A stretch of 64,000 nt of DNA from Pseudomonas sp. MYb327. Its GTDB lineage: Bacteria; Pseudomonadota; Gammaproteobacteria; Pseudomonadales; Pseudomonadaceae. The stretch's first letter is position 1. Each line of letters opens with the position of its first letter. The notes under the pieces are model-generated. The model worked only from the letters and a program-made list of their open reading frames with translations, did no database searches and was not told the origin of the DNA. The stretch lies in NCBI RefSeq assembly GCF_040438925.1, contig NZ_CP159258.1:4906501-4970500 (forward strand), written 5' to 3'. The position numbers and the translations under genes are program-made. Shown here piece after piece: positions 54,455 to 61,790 of this stretch.

Positions 54455-55696
54455 ATGTCCAGTCTGGCAGATGCAATCGTCCACAGTGATTTGGACGTCG
54501 CTCCATTGTTGTTGCCCGCGCAAGTGCTGCGCAACGACGCGCAAGCCCTCAAAGCGGCCCATGAGCTGGCGCAAGTCGCGCGTCTGCAAGCGTCCAAACG
54601 CGACCGGCAGCGCAAACTGCCGTGGTCGGAAATCGAACAGTTCACCCGCAGCGGCCTGGGCAGCATTACCATTCCGCACGAATACGGTGGCCCACAGGTT
54701 TCCTTCGTCACTCTGGCCGAGGTTTTCGCGGTCATTTCCGCGGCGGACCCGGCATTGGGACAGATCCCGCAGAACCAGTTCGGCATCCTCAACCTGGTGC
54801 TCGGCAGCGCCACCGAGGCGCAGAAAAAACAGCTGTTCAAAAGCGTACTGGAAGGCTGGCGCATCGGTAACGCCGGGCCGGAACGCGGCAGCAAAAACAC
54901 CCTTGACCTCAAGGCGCGCATCACCGCCGATGGCGATGGGTTTGTCCTCAACGGGCAGAAGTTTTATTCCACCGGCGCACTGTTCGCGCACTGGGTTGCG
55001 GTCAAGGCGCTCAATGACGACGGCAAGCAAGTGCTGGCCTTCGTGCGTCGTGGTACGCCGGGGTTGCGCATCGTTGATGACTGGTCCGGCTTCGGCCAGC
55101 GCACCACCGCCAGCGGCACCATTTTGCTCAACAACGTGCGGGTGGACGCCGAGCTGGTGGTGGATAACTGGAAGATCAACGACAAGCCGAACATTCAGGG
55201 CGCGGTCTCGCAACTGATTCAGGCCGCCATCGATGCCGGCATTGCCCGTGGCGCCATCGACGACGCCATCGAATTCGTGAAAACCCGCGCTCGCCCGTGG
55301 ATCGACGCCAATGTCGAGCGGGCCAGCGATGACCTGTACGTGATCGCCGACATCGGCAAGCTGAAAATCGAGCTGCATGCCGCCGAAGCACTCTTGCGCA
55401 AGGCCGGGCAGGTGCTCGATCAGGTTAATGCCGTGCCGCTGACCGCCGAGTCCGCCGCCCATGCTTCGATTGCCGTGGCCGAAGCCAAAGTGCTGACCAC
55501 CGAAATCTCGCTGCTGGCCAGCGAAAAGCTTTTCGAACTGGCCGGCAGCCGCGCCACCCTCGCCGAATTCAACCTCGATCGCCACTGGCGCAATGCTCGC
55601 GTGCATACGCTGCACGACCCGGTGCGCTGGAAATATCACGCAGTCGGCACCTACCGCTTGAACGGTACTTTACCGGCCCGCCATTCCTGGATCTGA
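54455..55696 (+). CDS. SfnB-family sulfur acquisition oxidoreductase (first copy)
   Basis: An acyl-CoA-dehydrogenase-fold flavin enzyme of the SfnB group, linked to release of sulfur from organic compounds under sulfate limitation. Of 413 residues: N-terminal helical domain (~1-135), middle beta domain with FSTGALFAHW-type flavin contact region, and C-terminal four-helix domain ending ALHDPVRWKYHAVGTY-like residues. ATG at 54455 follows AGGGAG and is preferred over an in-frame GTG at 54446. It lies 23 bases before a second, homologous gene. Confidence 0.88.
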   Translation: MSSLADAIVHSDLDVAPLLLPAQVLRNDAQALKAAHELAQVARLQASKRDRQRKLPWSEIEQFTRSGLGSITIPHEYGGPQVSFVTLAEVFAVISAADPALGQIPQNQFGILNLVLGSATEAQKKQLFKSVLEGWRIGNAGPERGSKNTLDLKARITADGDGFVLNGQKFYSTGALFAHWVAVKALNDDGKQVLAFVRRGTPGLRIVDDWSGFGQRTTASGTILLNNVRVDAELVVDNWKINDKPNIQGAVSQLIQAAIDAGIARGAIDDAIEFVKTRARPWIDANVERASDDLYVIADIGKLKIELHAAEALLRKAGQVLDQVNAVPLTAESAAHASIAVAEAKVLTTEISLLASEKLFELAGSRATLAEFNLDRHWRNARVHTLHDPVRWKYHAVGTYRLNGTLPARHSWI

Positions 55697-55719
55697 CGAC
55701 CAGACATCTGGAGAAAAAC

Positions 55720-56913
55720 ATGTCAATTTCTCAACACGTCGCGGTCATCACCAGCGATGAGCAAGCCCTGATCGTCGCCAGCGACCTGGCCGAAGATTTC
55801 AAACGCGACAGCGCCGTGCGCGACCGCGAACGCCGTTTGCCACACCCGGAGCTCGAAGTGTTTTCCCGCTCGGGCCTGTGGGGCATCAGCGTGCCAAAGG
55901 AATATGGCGGTGCTGGCGTTTCCAACGTGACCCTGGCCAAAGTCATCGCACTGATTGCCCAGGCTGATGGTTCGTTGGGCCAAATCCCGCAGAACCATTT
56001 TTATGCCCTCGAAGTGCTGCGGGTGAATGGCAGCGAAGAGCAGAAAAAACGCCTGTACGCCGAAGTGCTGGCCGGTCAGCGCTTCGGTAATGCGCTGGCG
56101 GAACTGGGCACCAAAACTGCTCACGACCGCGTCACCAGCCTGACGCGCGATGGCGGCGGCTATCGCATTAACGGTCGCAAGTTCTACGCCACCGGCGCGA
56201 TCTACGCACAACGCATCCCGACCTCGGTGGTGGATGAAAATGGCGTGCAGCAACTGGCGTTCGTCCCGCGCGACAGCACAGGCCTGACTGTCATCGACGA
56301 CTGGAGCGGCTTCGGCCAGCGCACCACTGGCAGCGGCTCGGTGGTGTTCGAAGATGTATTCGTCGCCGCCGAGGACGTGATTCCCTTTCAAAGCGCTTTC
56401 GAACGCCCGACTCCGGTCGGCCCGCTGGCGCAGATTCTTCACGCTGCCATCGACACCGGCATTGCCCGCGCAGCCTATGAAGACGCGTTGCATTTCGTGC
56501 GCAGCAAAACCCGGCCGTGGATCGACGCCACCCATGAAAAAGCCACCGACGACCCGCTGACGATCAAGAGCTTCGGCCACTTGAGCATTCGCCTGCACGC
56601 TACCGAAGCGCTATTGGAACGCGCCGGTGAATTTCTCGACAAGGCTCAGGCCGTTACTAACGCCGAGACCGTTGCCGCCGCGTCGATTGCAGTCGCCGAA
56701 GCCCGGGCCATCAGCACCGAAATCTCCCTCGCCGCCGGCACCACACTGTTTGAATTGGCCGGCAGCCAGGCAACGCTGATTGAGCACGGTCTGGATCGCC
56801 ACTGGCGCAACGCCCGGGTGCACACGCTGCACGACCCGGTGCGCTGGAAGTACCACGCGGTCGGCAACTACTACCTCAACGATGAAAACCCGCCACTACG
56901 GGGGACCATCTGA
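55720..56913 (+). CDS. SfnB-family sulfur acquisition oxidoreductase (second copy)
   Basis: A 397-residue paralogue of the preceding gene. Shared blocks include RDRERRLPHPELEVFSRSGL, GSLGQIPQNHFY, DWSGFGQRTTGSGSVVF and the near-identical C-terminus HTLHDPVRWKYHAVGNYYL. The two are alike along their whole length, indicating a tandem duplication that has diverged. Its stop overlaps the start of the LLM monooxygenase by one base (TGATG), so the three genes form one operon. Confidence 0.88.
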   Translation: MSISQHVAVITSDEQALIVASDLAEDFKRDSAVRDRERRLPHPELEVFSRSGLWGISVPKEYGGAGVSNVTLAKVIALIAQADGSLGQIPQNHFYALEVLRVNGSEEQKKRLYAEVLAGQRFGNALAELGTKTAHDRVTSLTRDGGGYRINGRKFYATGAIYAQRIPTSVVDENGVQQLAFVPRDSTGLTVIDDWSGFGQRTTGSGSVVFEDVFVAAEDVIPFQSAFERPTPVGPLAQILHAAIDTGIARAAYEDALHFVRSKTRPWIDATHEKATDDPLTIKSFGHLSIRLHATEALLERAGEFLDKAQAVTNAETVAAASIAVAEARAISTEISLAAGTTLFELAGSQATLIEHGLDRHWRNARVHTLHDPVRWKYHAVGNYYLNDENPPLRGTI

Positions 56914-58271
56914 TGGGCGACGCGAAAAAGAAGATCCTGCTCAACGCGTTCAACATGAACTGCATCGGGCACATCAATCATGGCTTGTGGACGCATCCAC
57001 GGGACACTTCGACCCAATACAAGACCGTCGAATACTGGACCGAACTGGCGCAACTGCTGGAACGCGGGCTGTTCGACGGTTTGTTCATTGCCGACATCGT
57101 CGGTGTTTACGACGTCTACCAGAGCTCGGTCGACGTGCCGCTGAAAGAGTCGATCCAGTTGCCGGTCAACGATCCGCTGCTACTGGTCTCGGCCATGGCC
57201 GCCGTCACCAAAAACCTCGGTTTCGGCCTCACCGCCAACCTGACCTACGAGCCGCCGTACCTGTTCGCCCGACGCATGTCGACGCTGGATCATTTGAGTC
57301 GTGGTCGGGTCGGCTGGAATATCGTCACCGGTTATCTCGACAGTGCCGCCAAAGCCATGGGCCTGAGCGAACAGGTCGAGCATGACCGCCGTTACGACCA
57401 GGCCGATGAGTACCTGGAAGTGCTCTACAAACTCTGGGAAGGCAGCTGGGAAAACGGCGCGGTCCTCAACGATCCGCAGCAACGGATCTACGCGCAACCC
57501 GAGAAAGTGCATAAGGTCGAGCACAAAGGCGAGTTCTATCAGGTCGAGGGTTATCACCTGTGCGAACCCTCGCCGCAGCGTACGCCGGTGCTGTTCCAAG
57601 CTGGCAGTTCCGATCGCGGTTTGCTGTTCGCCGGGCGTCACGCCGAGTGCGTGTTTATCAGTGGCCAGAACAAGCCATCGACCAAGGTGCAGGTGGACAA
57701 GGTCCGCGCCAGCGCCGTCGAGGCCGGGCGCAATCCCGAGGACATCAAGGTGTTCATGGGGCTGAACGTGATTGTTGGAGCGACCGAAGAACTCGCTTGG
57801 GCCAAGCACGCCGAGTACCTGAGCTACGCCAGCGCCGAAGCGGGTGTGGCGCATTTCTCGGCGTCCACCGGGATCGATTTTTCCGGATACGCCATCGACG
57901 AACCGATCCAGTACGTGAAGAGCAACGCGATCCAGTCGGCGACCAAAAACCTGCAAAACAACGACTGGACCCGACGCAAATTGCTCGAGCAACACGCGCT
58001 CGGCGGCCGCTACATCACTGTGGTCGGCTCACCTGAACAAGTGGCCGATGAGCTGGAATCATGGATCGCCGAAACCGGCCTCGACGGCTTCAACCTGACG
58101 CGGATTGTCACGCCGGAAAGCTATGTGGATTTCATTGAGCTAGTGATTCCGGAGTTGCAGCGACGTGGGTCGTATAAGACGGCTTACGACAACGGCAGCT
58201 TGCGGGAAAAGCTGTTTCGAAGAGAGGCGCATTTGCCTGAGCAACATACTGGTTCGGCTTACCGCCGCTAA
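56913..58271 (+). CDS. LLM-class flavin-dependent monooxygenase (NtaA/SnaA/DszA/DmoA type)
   Basis: A two-component-type FMNH2-dependent monooxygenase of 452 residues, the family's usual length. Typical motifs are LNAFNMNCIGHINHGLWTHP (residues 9-28), DGLFIADIVGVYD, LDHLSRGRVGWNIVTGY and VLFQAGSSDRGLLFAGRHAE. Relatives desulfurise dibenzothiophene sulfone or oxidise dimethyl sulfide; the SfnB partners and the downstream MetQNI-type importer suggest an organosulfur substrate here. No flavin reductase gene is nearby, so reduced flavin must come from elsewhere. Confidence 0.9.
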   Translation: MGDAKKKILLNAFNMNCIGHINHGLWTHPRDTSTQYKTVEYWTELAQLLERGLFDGLFIADIVGVYDVYQSSVDVPLKESIQLPVNDPLLLVSAMAAVTKNLGFGLTANLTYEPPYLFARRMSTLDHLSRGRVGWNIVTGYLDSAAKAMGLSEQVEHDRRYDQADEYLEVLYKLWEGSWENGAVLNDPQQRIYAQPEKVHKVEHKGEFYQVEGYHLCEPSPQRTPVLFQAGSSDRGLLFAGRHAECVFISGQNKPSTKVQVDKVRASAVEAGRNPEDIKVFMGLNVIVGATEELAWAKHAEYLSYASAEAGVAHFSASTGIDFSGYAIDEPIQYVKSNAIQSATKNLQNNDWTRRKLLEQHALGGRYITVVGSPEQVADELESWIAETGLDGFNLTRIVTPESYVDFIELVIPELQRRGSYKTAYDNGSLREKLFRREAHLPEQHTGSAYRR

Positions 58272-58275
58272 AAGC

Positions 58276-58350
58276 ATCGCTGGCAAGCCAGCTCCTACAG
58301 TGGATCTGTGGTGTTCACAAAACACCTGTAGGAGCTGGCTTGCCAGCGAT
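58276..58350. repeat. REP pair in reversed orientation
   Basis: ATCGCTGGCAAGCCAGCTCCTACAG (from 58276) precedes CCTGTAGGAGCTGGCTTGCC plus AGCGAT (to 58350). The half-site order is opposite to most pairs here. It separates the monooxygenase operon from the transporter genes. Confidence 0.85.
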
Positions 58351-58400
58351 GAGGCCCAAACAAACACCCCAAATTTACGCCCTGACTGGAAAAAACCATC

Positions 58401-59210
58401 ATGACCAAGAACCACTTCTCTCACCCAGTCAAAGCACTGGCCCTGGCGCTCGGCCTGTTCAGCTCGGCGGTGTTCGCCGCCGACGCGCCACTGAAAATCG
58501 GCACCACCGCCGCCTTCGCCATCCCCCTGGAAGCGGCGGTAGAAGAAGCGGGCAAACAAGGCCTGAAAGTCGAGCTCGTCGAGTTCACCGACTGGATTGC
58601 CCCGAACGTCAGCCTCGCCGCCGGCGACATCGACGTTAACTACTTCCAGCACATCCCGTTCCTGGAAAACGCCAAAAACGCCTCCGGGTTTGACCTGGTG
58701 CCGTTCGCCCCGGGGATCATCAACAACGTCGGCCTCTACTCGAAGAAATATAAAAGCTTCGACGAACTGCCGGAAGGCGCAAGCGTCGCCATCGCCAACG
58801 ACCCGATCAACAGCGGTCGTGGTTTGCAGTTGTTGGCCAAGGCTGGCCTGATCACCCTCAAACCTGGCGTCGGCTACAAAGCCACCGAAGAGGACATCAT
58901 CGCCAACCCGAAAAAAATCAAAATCCTGCAAGTCGAAGCCGTGCAACTGGTACGCGCCTATGACGACGCCGATCTGGTCCAGGGCTACCCGGCCTATATC
59001 CGCCTGGCGAAGACCTTCGATGCCGGTTCCGCGCTGCTGTTCGACGGCCTCGATCACAAGGAATACGTGATCCAGTTCGTGATCCAGCCGAAAAGCAAAA
59101 CCGACCCGCGCCTGATCAAGTTCGTCGACATTTATCAGCACTCCCCGGCCGTTCGCGCTGCCCTGGATAAAGCCCACGGCAAGCTCTACCAAGCTGGTTG
59201 GGAGAGCTGA
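58401..59210 (+). CDS. MetQ/NlpA-family substrate-binding protein
   Basis: A 269-residue periplasmic binding protein for a methionine-type ABC importer. The signal peptide ends at SSAVFAAD (~27) with no lipobox Cys, so it is predicted to be soluble rather than a lipoprotein. Core motifs: [26 protein letters not shown] (usual VDVNYFQH), [23 protein letters not shown]. It is first of three genes (binding protein, ATPase, permease). Given the sulfur neighbours, the substrate may be methionine or another organosulfur compound. Confidence 0.9.
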   Translation: MTKNHFSHPVKALALALGLFSSAVFAADAPLKIGTTAAFAIPLEAAVEEAGKQGLKVELVEFTDWIAPNVSLAAGDIDVNYFQHIPFLENAKNASGFDLVPFAPGIINNVGLYSKKYKSFDELPEGASVAIANDPINSGRGLQLLAKAGLITLKPGVGYKATEEDIIANPKKIKILQVEAVQLVRAYDDADLVQGYPAYIRLAKTFDAGSALLFDGLDHKEYVIQFVIQPKSKTDPRLIKFVDIYQHSPAVRAALDKAHGKLYQAGWES

Positions 59211-59212
59211 GG

Positions 59213-60334
59213 ATGACGGCAGCCACGCAACTGCGACTGGAAATTCCAGAGCCAAAAAATGCTGAACAGACCGAACTGCACCCAGAGCTCAATCGTGCCC
59301 ACGTGCGCTTCATCGGCCTGGGCAAAACCTACGAAGGCCAGCAAGGCCCGGTGGCCGCCCTGCACGGCATTGACCTGGCGATCCAGCGCGGCGAAGTGTT
59401 TGGCATCATCGGCCGCAGCGGTGCCGGCAAATCGTCGCTGATCCGCACCATCAACCGCCTCGAACAACCGACGTCGGGGCGCGTGTTGATCGATCAGGTC
59501 GACATTGGCGAGTTCGATGAAGACCGCCTGGTGGCGTTGCGTCGGCGCATCGGCATGATCTTCCAGCACTTCAATTTGATGTCGGCCAAGACGGTTTGGC
59601 AAAACGTCGAATTGCCGCTGAAAGTCGCCGGTGTACCCAAGGAAAAACGCGAGCAGAAGGTGCGTGAACTGCTGGAACTGGTCGGCCTGCAAGGCAAACA
59701 CAAGGCTTACCCGGCGCAACTGTCCGGCGGCCAGAAACAGCGCGTCGGCATCGCCCGCGCGCTGGTCCACGACCCGGCGATTTTGCTCTGCGACGAAGCC
59801 ACTTCGGCGCTGGACCCGGAGACCACGCAATCGATCCTCGGCCTGCTGCGCGAGATCAATCAGCGCCTGGGCCTGACCATCATTTTGATCACCCACGAGA
59901 TGGCAGTGATCCGCGAGATCTGCGATCGCGTTGTCGTCCTCGAGCATGGCCGAATCGTCGAGCAAGGCCCGGTGTGGGAAGTGTTCGGCAACCCGCAGCA
60001 TGAGGTCAGCAGAACCTTGCTCGCGCCGTTGCAGAATGCCTTGCCGGCAGAGCTGCAAAGCCGTTTGCAAGCGCAACCCAAATCGCCGGATAACGCCGTC
60101 GTCCTGCGCCTGCAATTCACCGGAACGGCGCAGGACGAACCCGACGTCGCCGCCCTGTTCAACGCCCTCGGCGGCCGCGTGCGCTTGTTGCAAGGTGGCG
60201 TGGAACGGATTCAGGGCCACGCCCTCGGGCAACTGCTGCTGGCGGTGACAGGATCATCCCTTGGTGCCGAAGAATTGCGTCAACGCGCCGGCCAGTGGGC
60301 GCAACAGGTAGAGGTAATGGGTTATGTGGTTTGA
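59213..60334 (+). CDS. MetN-family ABC transporter ATP-binding protein
   Basis: The ATPase of the methionine-type importer. Of 373 residues: an extra ~30-residue N-terminal lead, Walker [11 protein letters not shown]-loop [13 protein letters not shown], signature LSGGQKQRV, Walker [13 protein letters not shown] (the MetN form) and a C-terminal NIL-type regulatory domain. The ATG at 59213 is 2 bases after the upstream stop with GAGAGCTGAGG before it. It overlaps the permease gene by 11 bases. Confidence 0.92.
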   Translation: MTAATQLRLEIPEPKNAEQTELHPELNRAHVRFIGLGKTYEGQQGPVAALHGIDLAIQRGEVFGIIGRSGAGKSSLIRTINRLEQPTSGRVLIDQVDIGEFDEDRLVALRRRIGMIFQHFNLMSAKTVWQNVELPLKVAGVPKEKREQKVRELLELVGLQGKHKAYPAQLSGGQKQRVGIARALVHDPAILLCDEATSALDPETTQSILGLLREINQRLGLTIILITHEMAVIREICDRVVVLEHGRIVEQGPVWEVFGNPQHEVSRTLLAPLQNALPAELQSRLQAQPKSPDNAVVLRLQFTGTAQDEPDVAALFNALGGRVRLLQGGVERIQGHALGQLLLAVTGSSLGAEELRQRAGQWAQQVEVMGYVV

Positions 60335-60968
60335 TCGCTTGCTGCAAGGCTTTATCGACACGTTCCTGATGGTTGGCATGTCATCACTGATCGCGCTGCT
60401 GGCGGGCATTCCGTTGGCGGTAATCCTGGTCACCAGCTCCAAGGGCGGCATTTACGAAGCCCCGGCGCTGAACCGCGCATTGGGCGCGTTCGTGAACCTG
60501 TTCCGCTCGATCCCATTCCTGATTTTGATGGTGGCGCTGATTCCGTTCACCCGCTTGATCGTCGGTACCACCTACGGTGTGTGGGCCGCCGTGGTGCCGC
60601 TGACCATCGCGGCTACGCCGTTCTTTGCGCGTATTGCCGAAGTGAGTCTGCGCGAAGTCGACCACGGTTTGATCGAAGCGGCGCAAGCCATGGGCTGCCG
60701 TCGCCAGCACATCGTTTGGCATGTGTTGCTGCCTGAAGCGCTGCCGGGGATTGTCGGCGGTTTCACCATTACCCTGGTGACCATGATCAACTCCTCGGCC
60801 ATGGCCGGCGCGATTGGCGCAGGCGGGCTGGGGGACATTGCCTATCGGTATGGCTATCAGCGGTTTGATAGCCAGATCATGCTGACGGTGATTGTGTTGC
60901 TGGTGGCGTTGGTGGCGATCATCCAACTGGGCGGAGATCGGTTGGCGCGAGGACTGAACAAGCGCTAA
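60324..60968 (+). CDS. MetI-family ABC transporter permease
   Basis: A 214-residue inner-membrane subunit with about five transmembrane helices and an EAA loop ([29 protein letters not shown]). The [18 protein letters not shown] motif is typical of MetI. It overlaps the ATPase gene. Only a REP-like half site (GGGAGCTCCCTCGCCACAG, 60982-61000) lies between it and the next gene. Confidence 0.92.
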   Translation: MWFDRLLQGFIDTFLMVGMSSLIALLAGIPLAVILVTSSKGGIYEAPALNRALGAFVNLFRSIPFLILMVALIPFTRLIVGTTYGVWAAVVPLTIAATPFFARIAEVSLREVDHGLIEAAQAMGCRRQHIVWHVLLPEALPGIVGGFTITLVTMINSSAMAGAIGAGGLGDIAYRYGYQRFDSQIMLTVIVLLVALVAIIQLGGDRLARGLNKR

Positions 60969-61064
60969 ATCCTTGGTCCGTCGGGAGCTCCCTCGCCACA
61001 GATTGCGCGGCCTCAATTCTCATGGCGTATATTCGGCAGATTCCAATAGCCTGTGCAGCCGACC

Positions 61065-61694
61065 ATGAAACAAACCTCCGACGACCTCGACAAAATCACC
61101 GCAACTACCTTGGGTCACTACAACTCGGTGGCCGAGGGTTTTCGCGAAGGCACCCGCGATCACGATGTCAGCCAGAACATCGATGCGCTGCTGCGACACA
61201 TTCGGGGTGAGGTGCCGTTCGACATTCTCGATTTTGGCTGCGGACCGGGTCGCGATTTGCAGACCTTCACCCGCATGGGCCACACAGCGGTCGGCCTTGA
61301 TGGCTCGGAAAAGTTTGCGCAGATGGCGCGGGAGGACAGCGGTTGCGAGGTCTGGAAGCAGGACTTTTTGAAACTTGATCTGCCTGCCGGGCGCTTTGAC
61401 GGGATCTTTGCCAACGCGGTGTTGTTTCACATTCCGCGTCAGGAATTGCCGCGGGTGTTGAAGGAGCTTCTCGGGGCGTTGAAGCCTGGGGGTGTGTTGT
61501 TCAGTTCCAATCCTCGGGGCGACAATCAGGAAGGCTGGAACGGGCCGCGTTATGGGGCGTATCACGATCTTCAGGCGTGGCAGCAATTGCTGACCGAGGC
61601 GGGGTTTGTGGAGCTGGAGCATTACTACCGGCCGGCGGGGCTGCCGCGGGAGCAGCAGCCTTGGTTGGCAAGTGTCTGGCGTAAGCCTGCGTAG
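61065..61694 (+). CDS. Class I SAM-dependent methyltransferase
   Basis: A 209-residue methyltransferase with the SAM-binding motif ILDFGCGPGRD (54-64), acidic loop GLDGSEKFAQMA and post-motif FANAVLFHIPRQELPRVLKEL. The substrate is not indicated. ATG at 61065 is preferred; an in-frame GTG lies at 61053. A stand-alone gene between the importer operon and a REP pair. Confidence 0.82.
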   Translation: MKQTSDDLDKITATTLGHYNSVAEGFREGTRDHDVSQNIDALLRHIRGEVPFDILDFGCGPGRDLQTFTRMGHTAVGLDGSEKFAQMAREDSGCEVWKQDFLKLDLPAGRFDGIFANAVLFHIPRQELPRVLKELLGALKPGGVLFSSNPRGDNQEGWNGPRYGAYHDLQAWQQLLTEAGFVELEHYYRPAGLPREQQPWLASVWRKPA

Positions 61695-61708
61695 CCATCG
61701 CGGGCGCC

Positions 61709-61773
61709 ATCGCCAGCAGGCTGGCTCCCACAGTGGATCGCATGCACCTGTGGGAACCAGCCTGCTGGCGATG
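61709..61773. repeat. REP pair in reversed orientation (CCAGCAGGCTGGCTCCCACAG type)
   Basis: CATCGCCAGCAGGCTGGCTCCCACAG followed by CCTGTGGGAACCAGCCTGCTGGCGATG, between the methyltransferase and the efflux gene. Confidence 0.85.
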
Positions 61774-61790
61774 AGCGCACAGCGTTCGCC

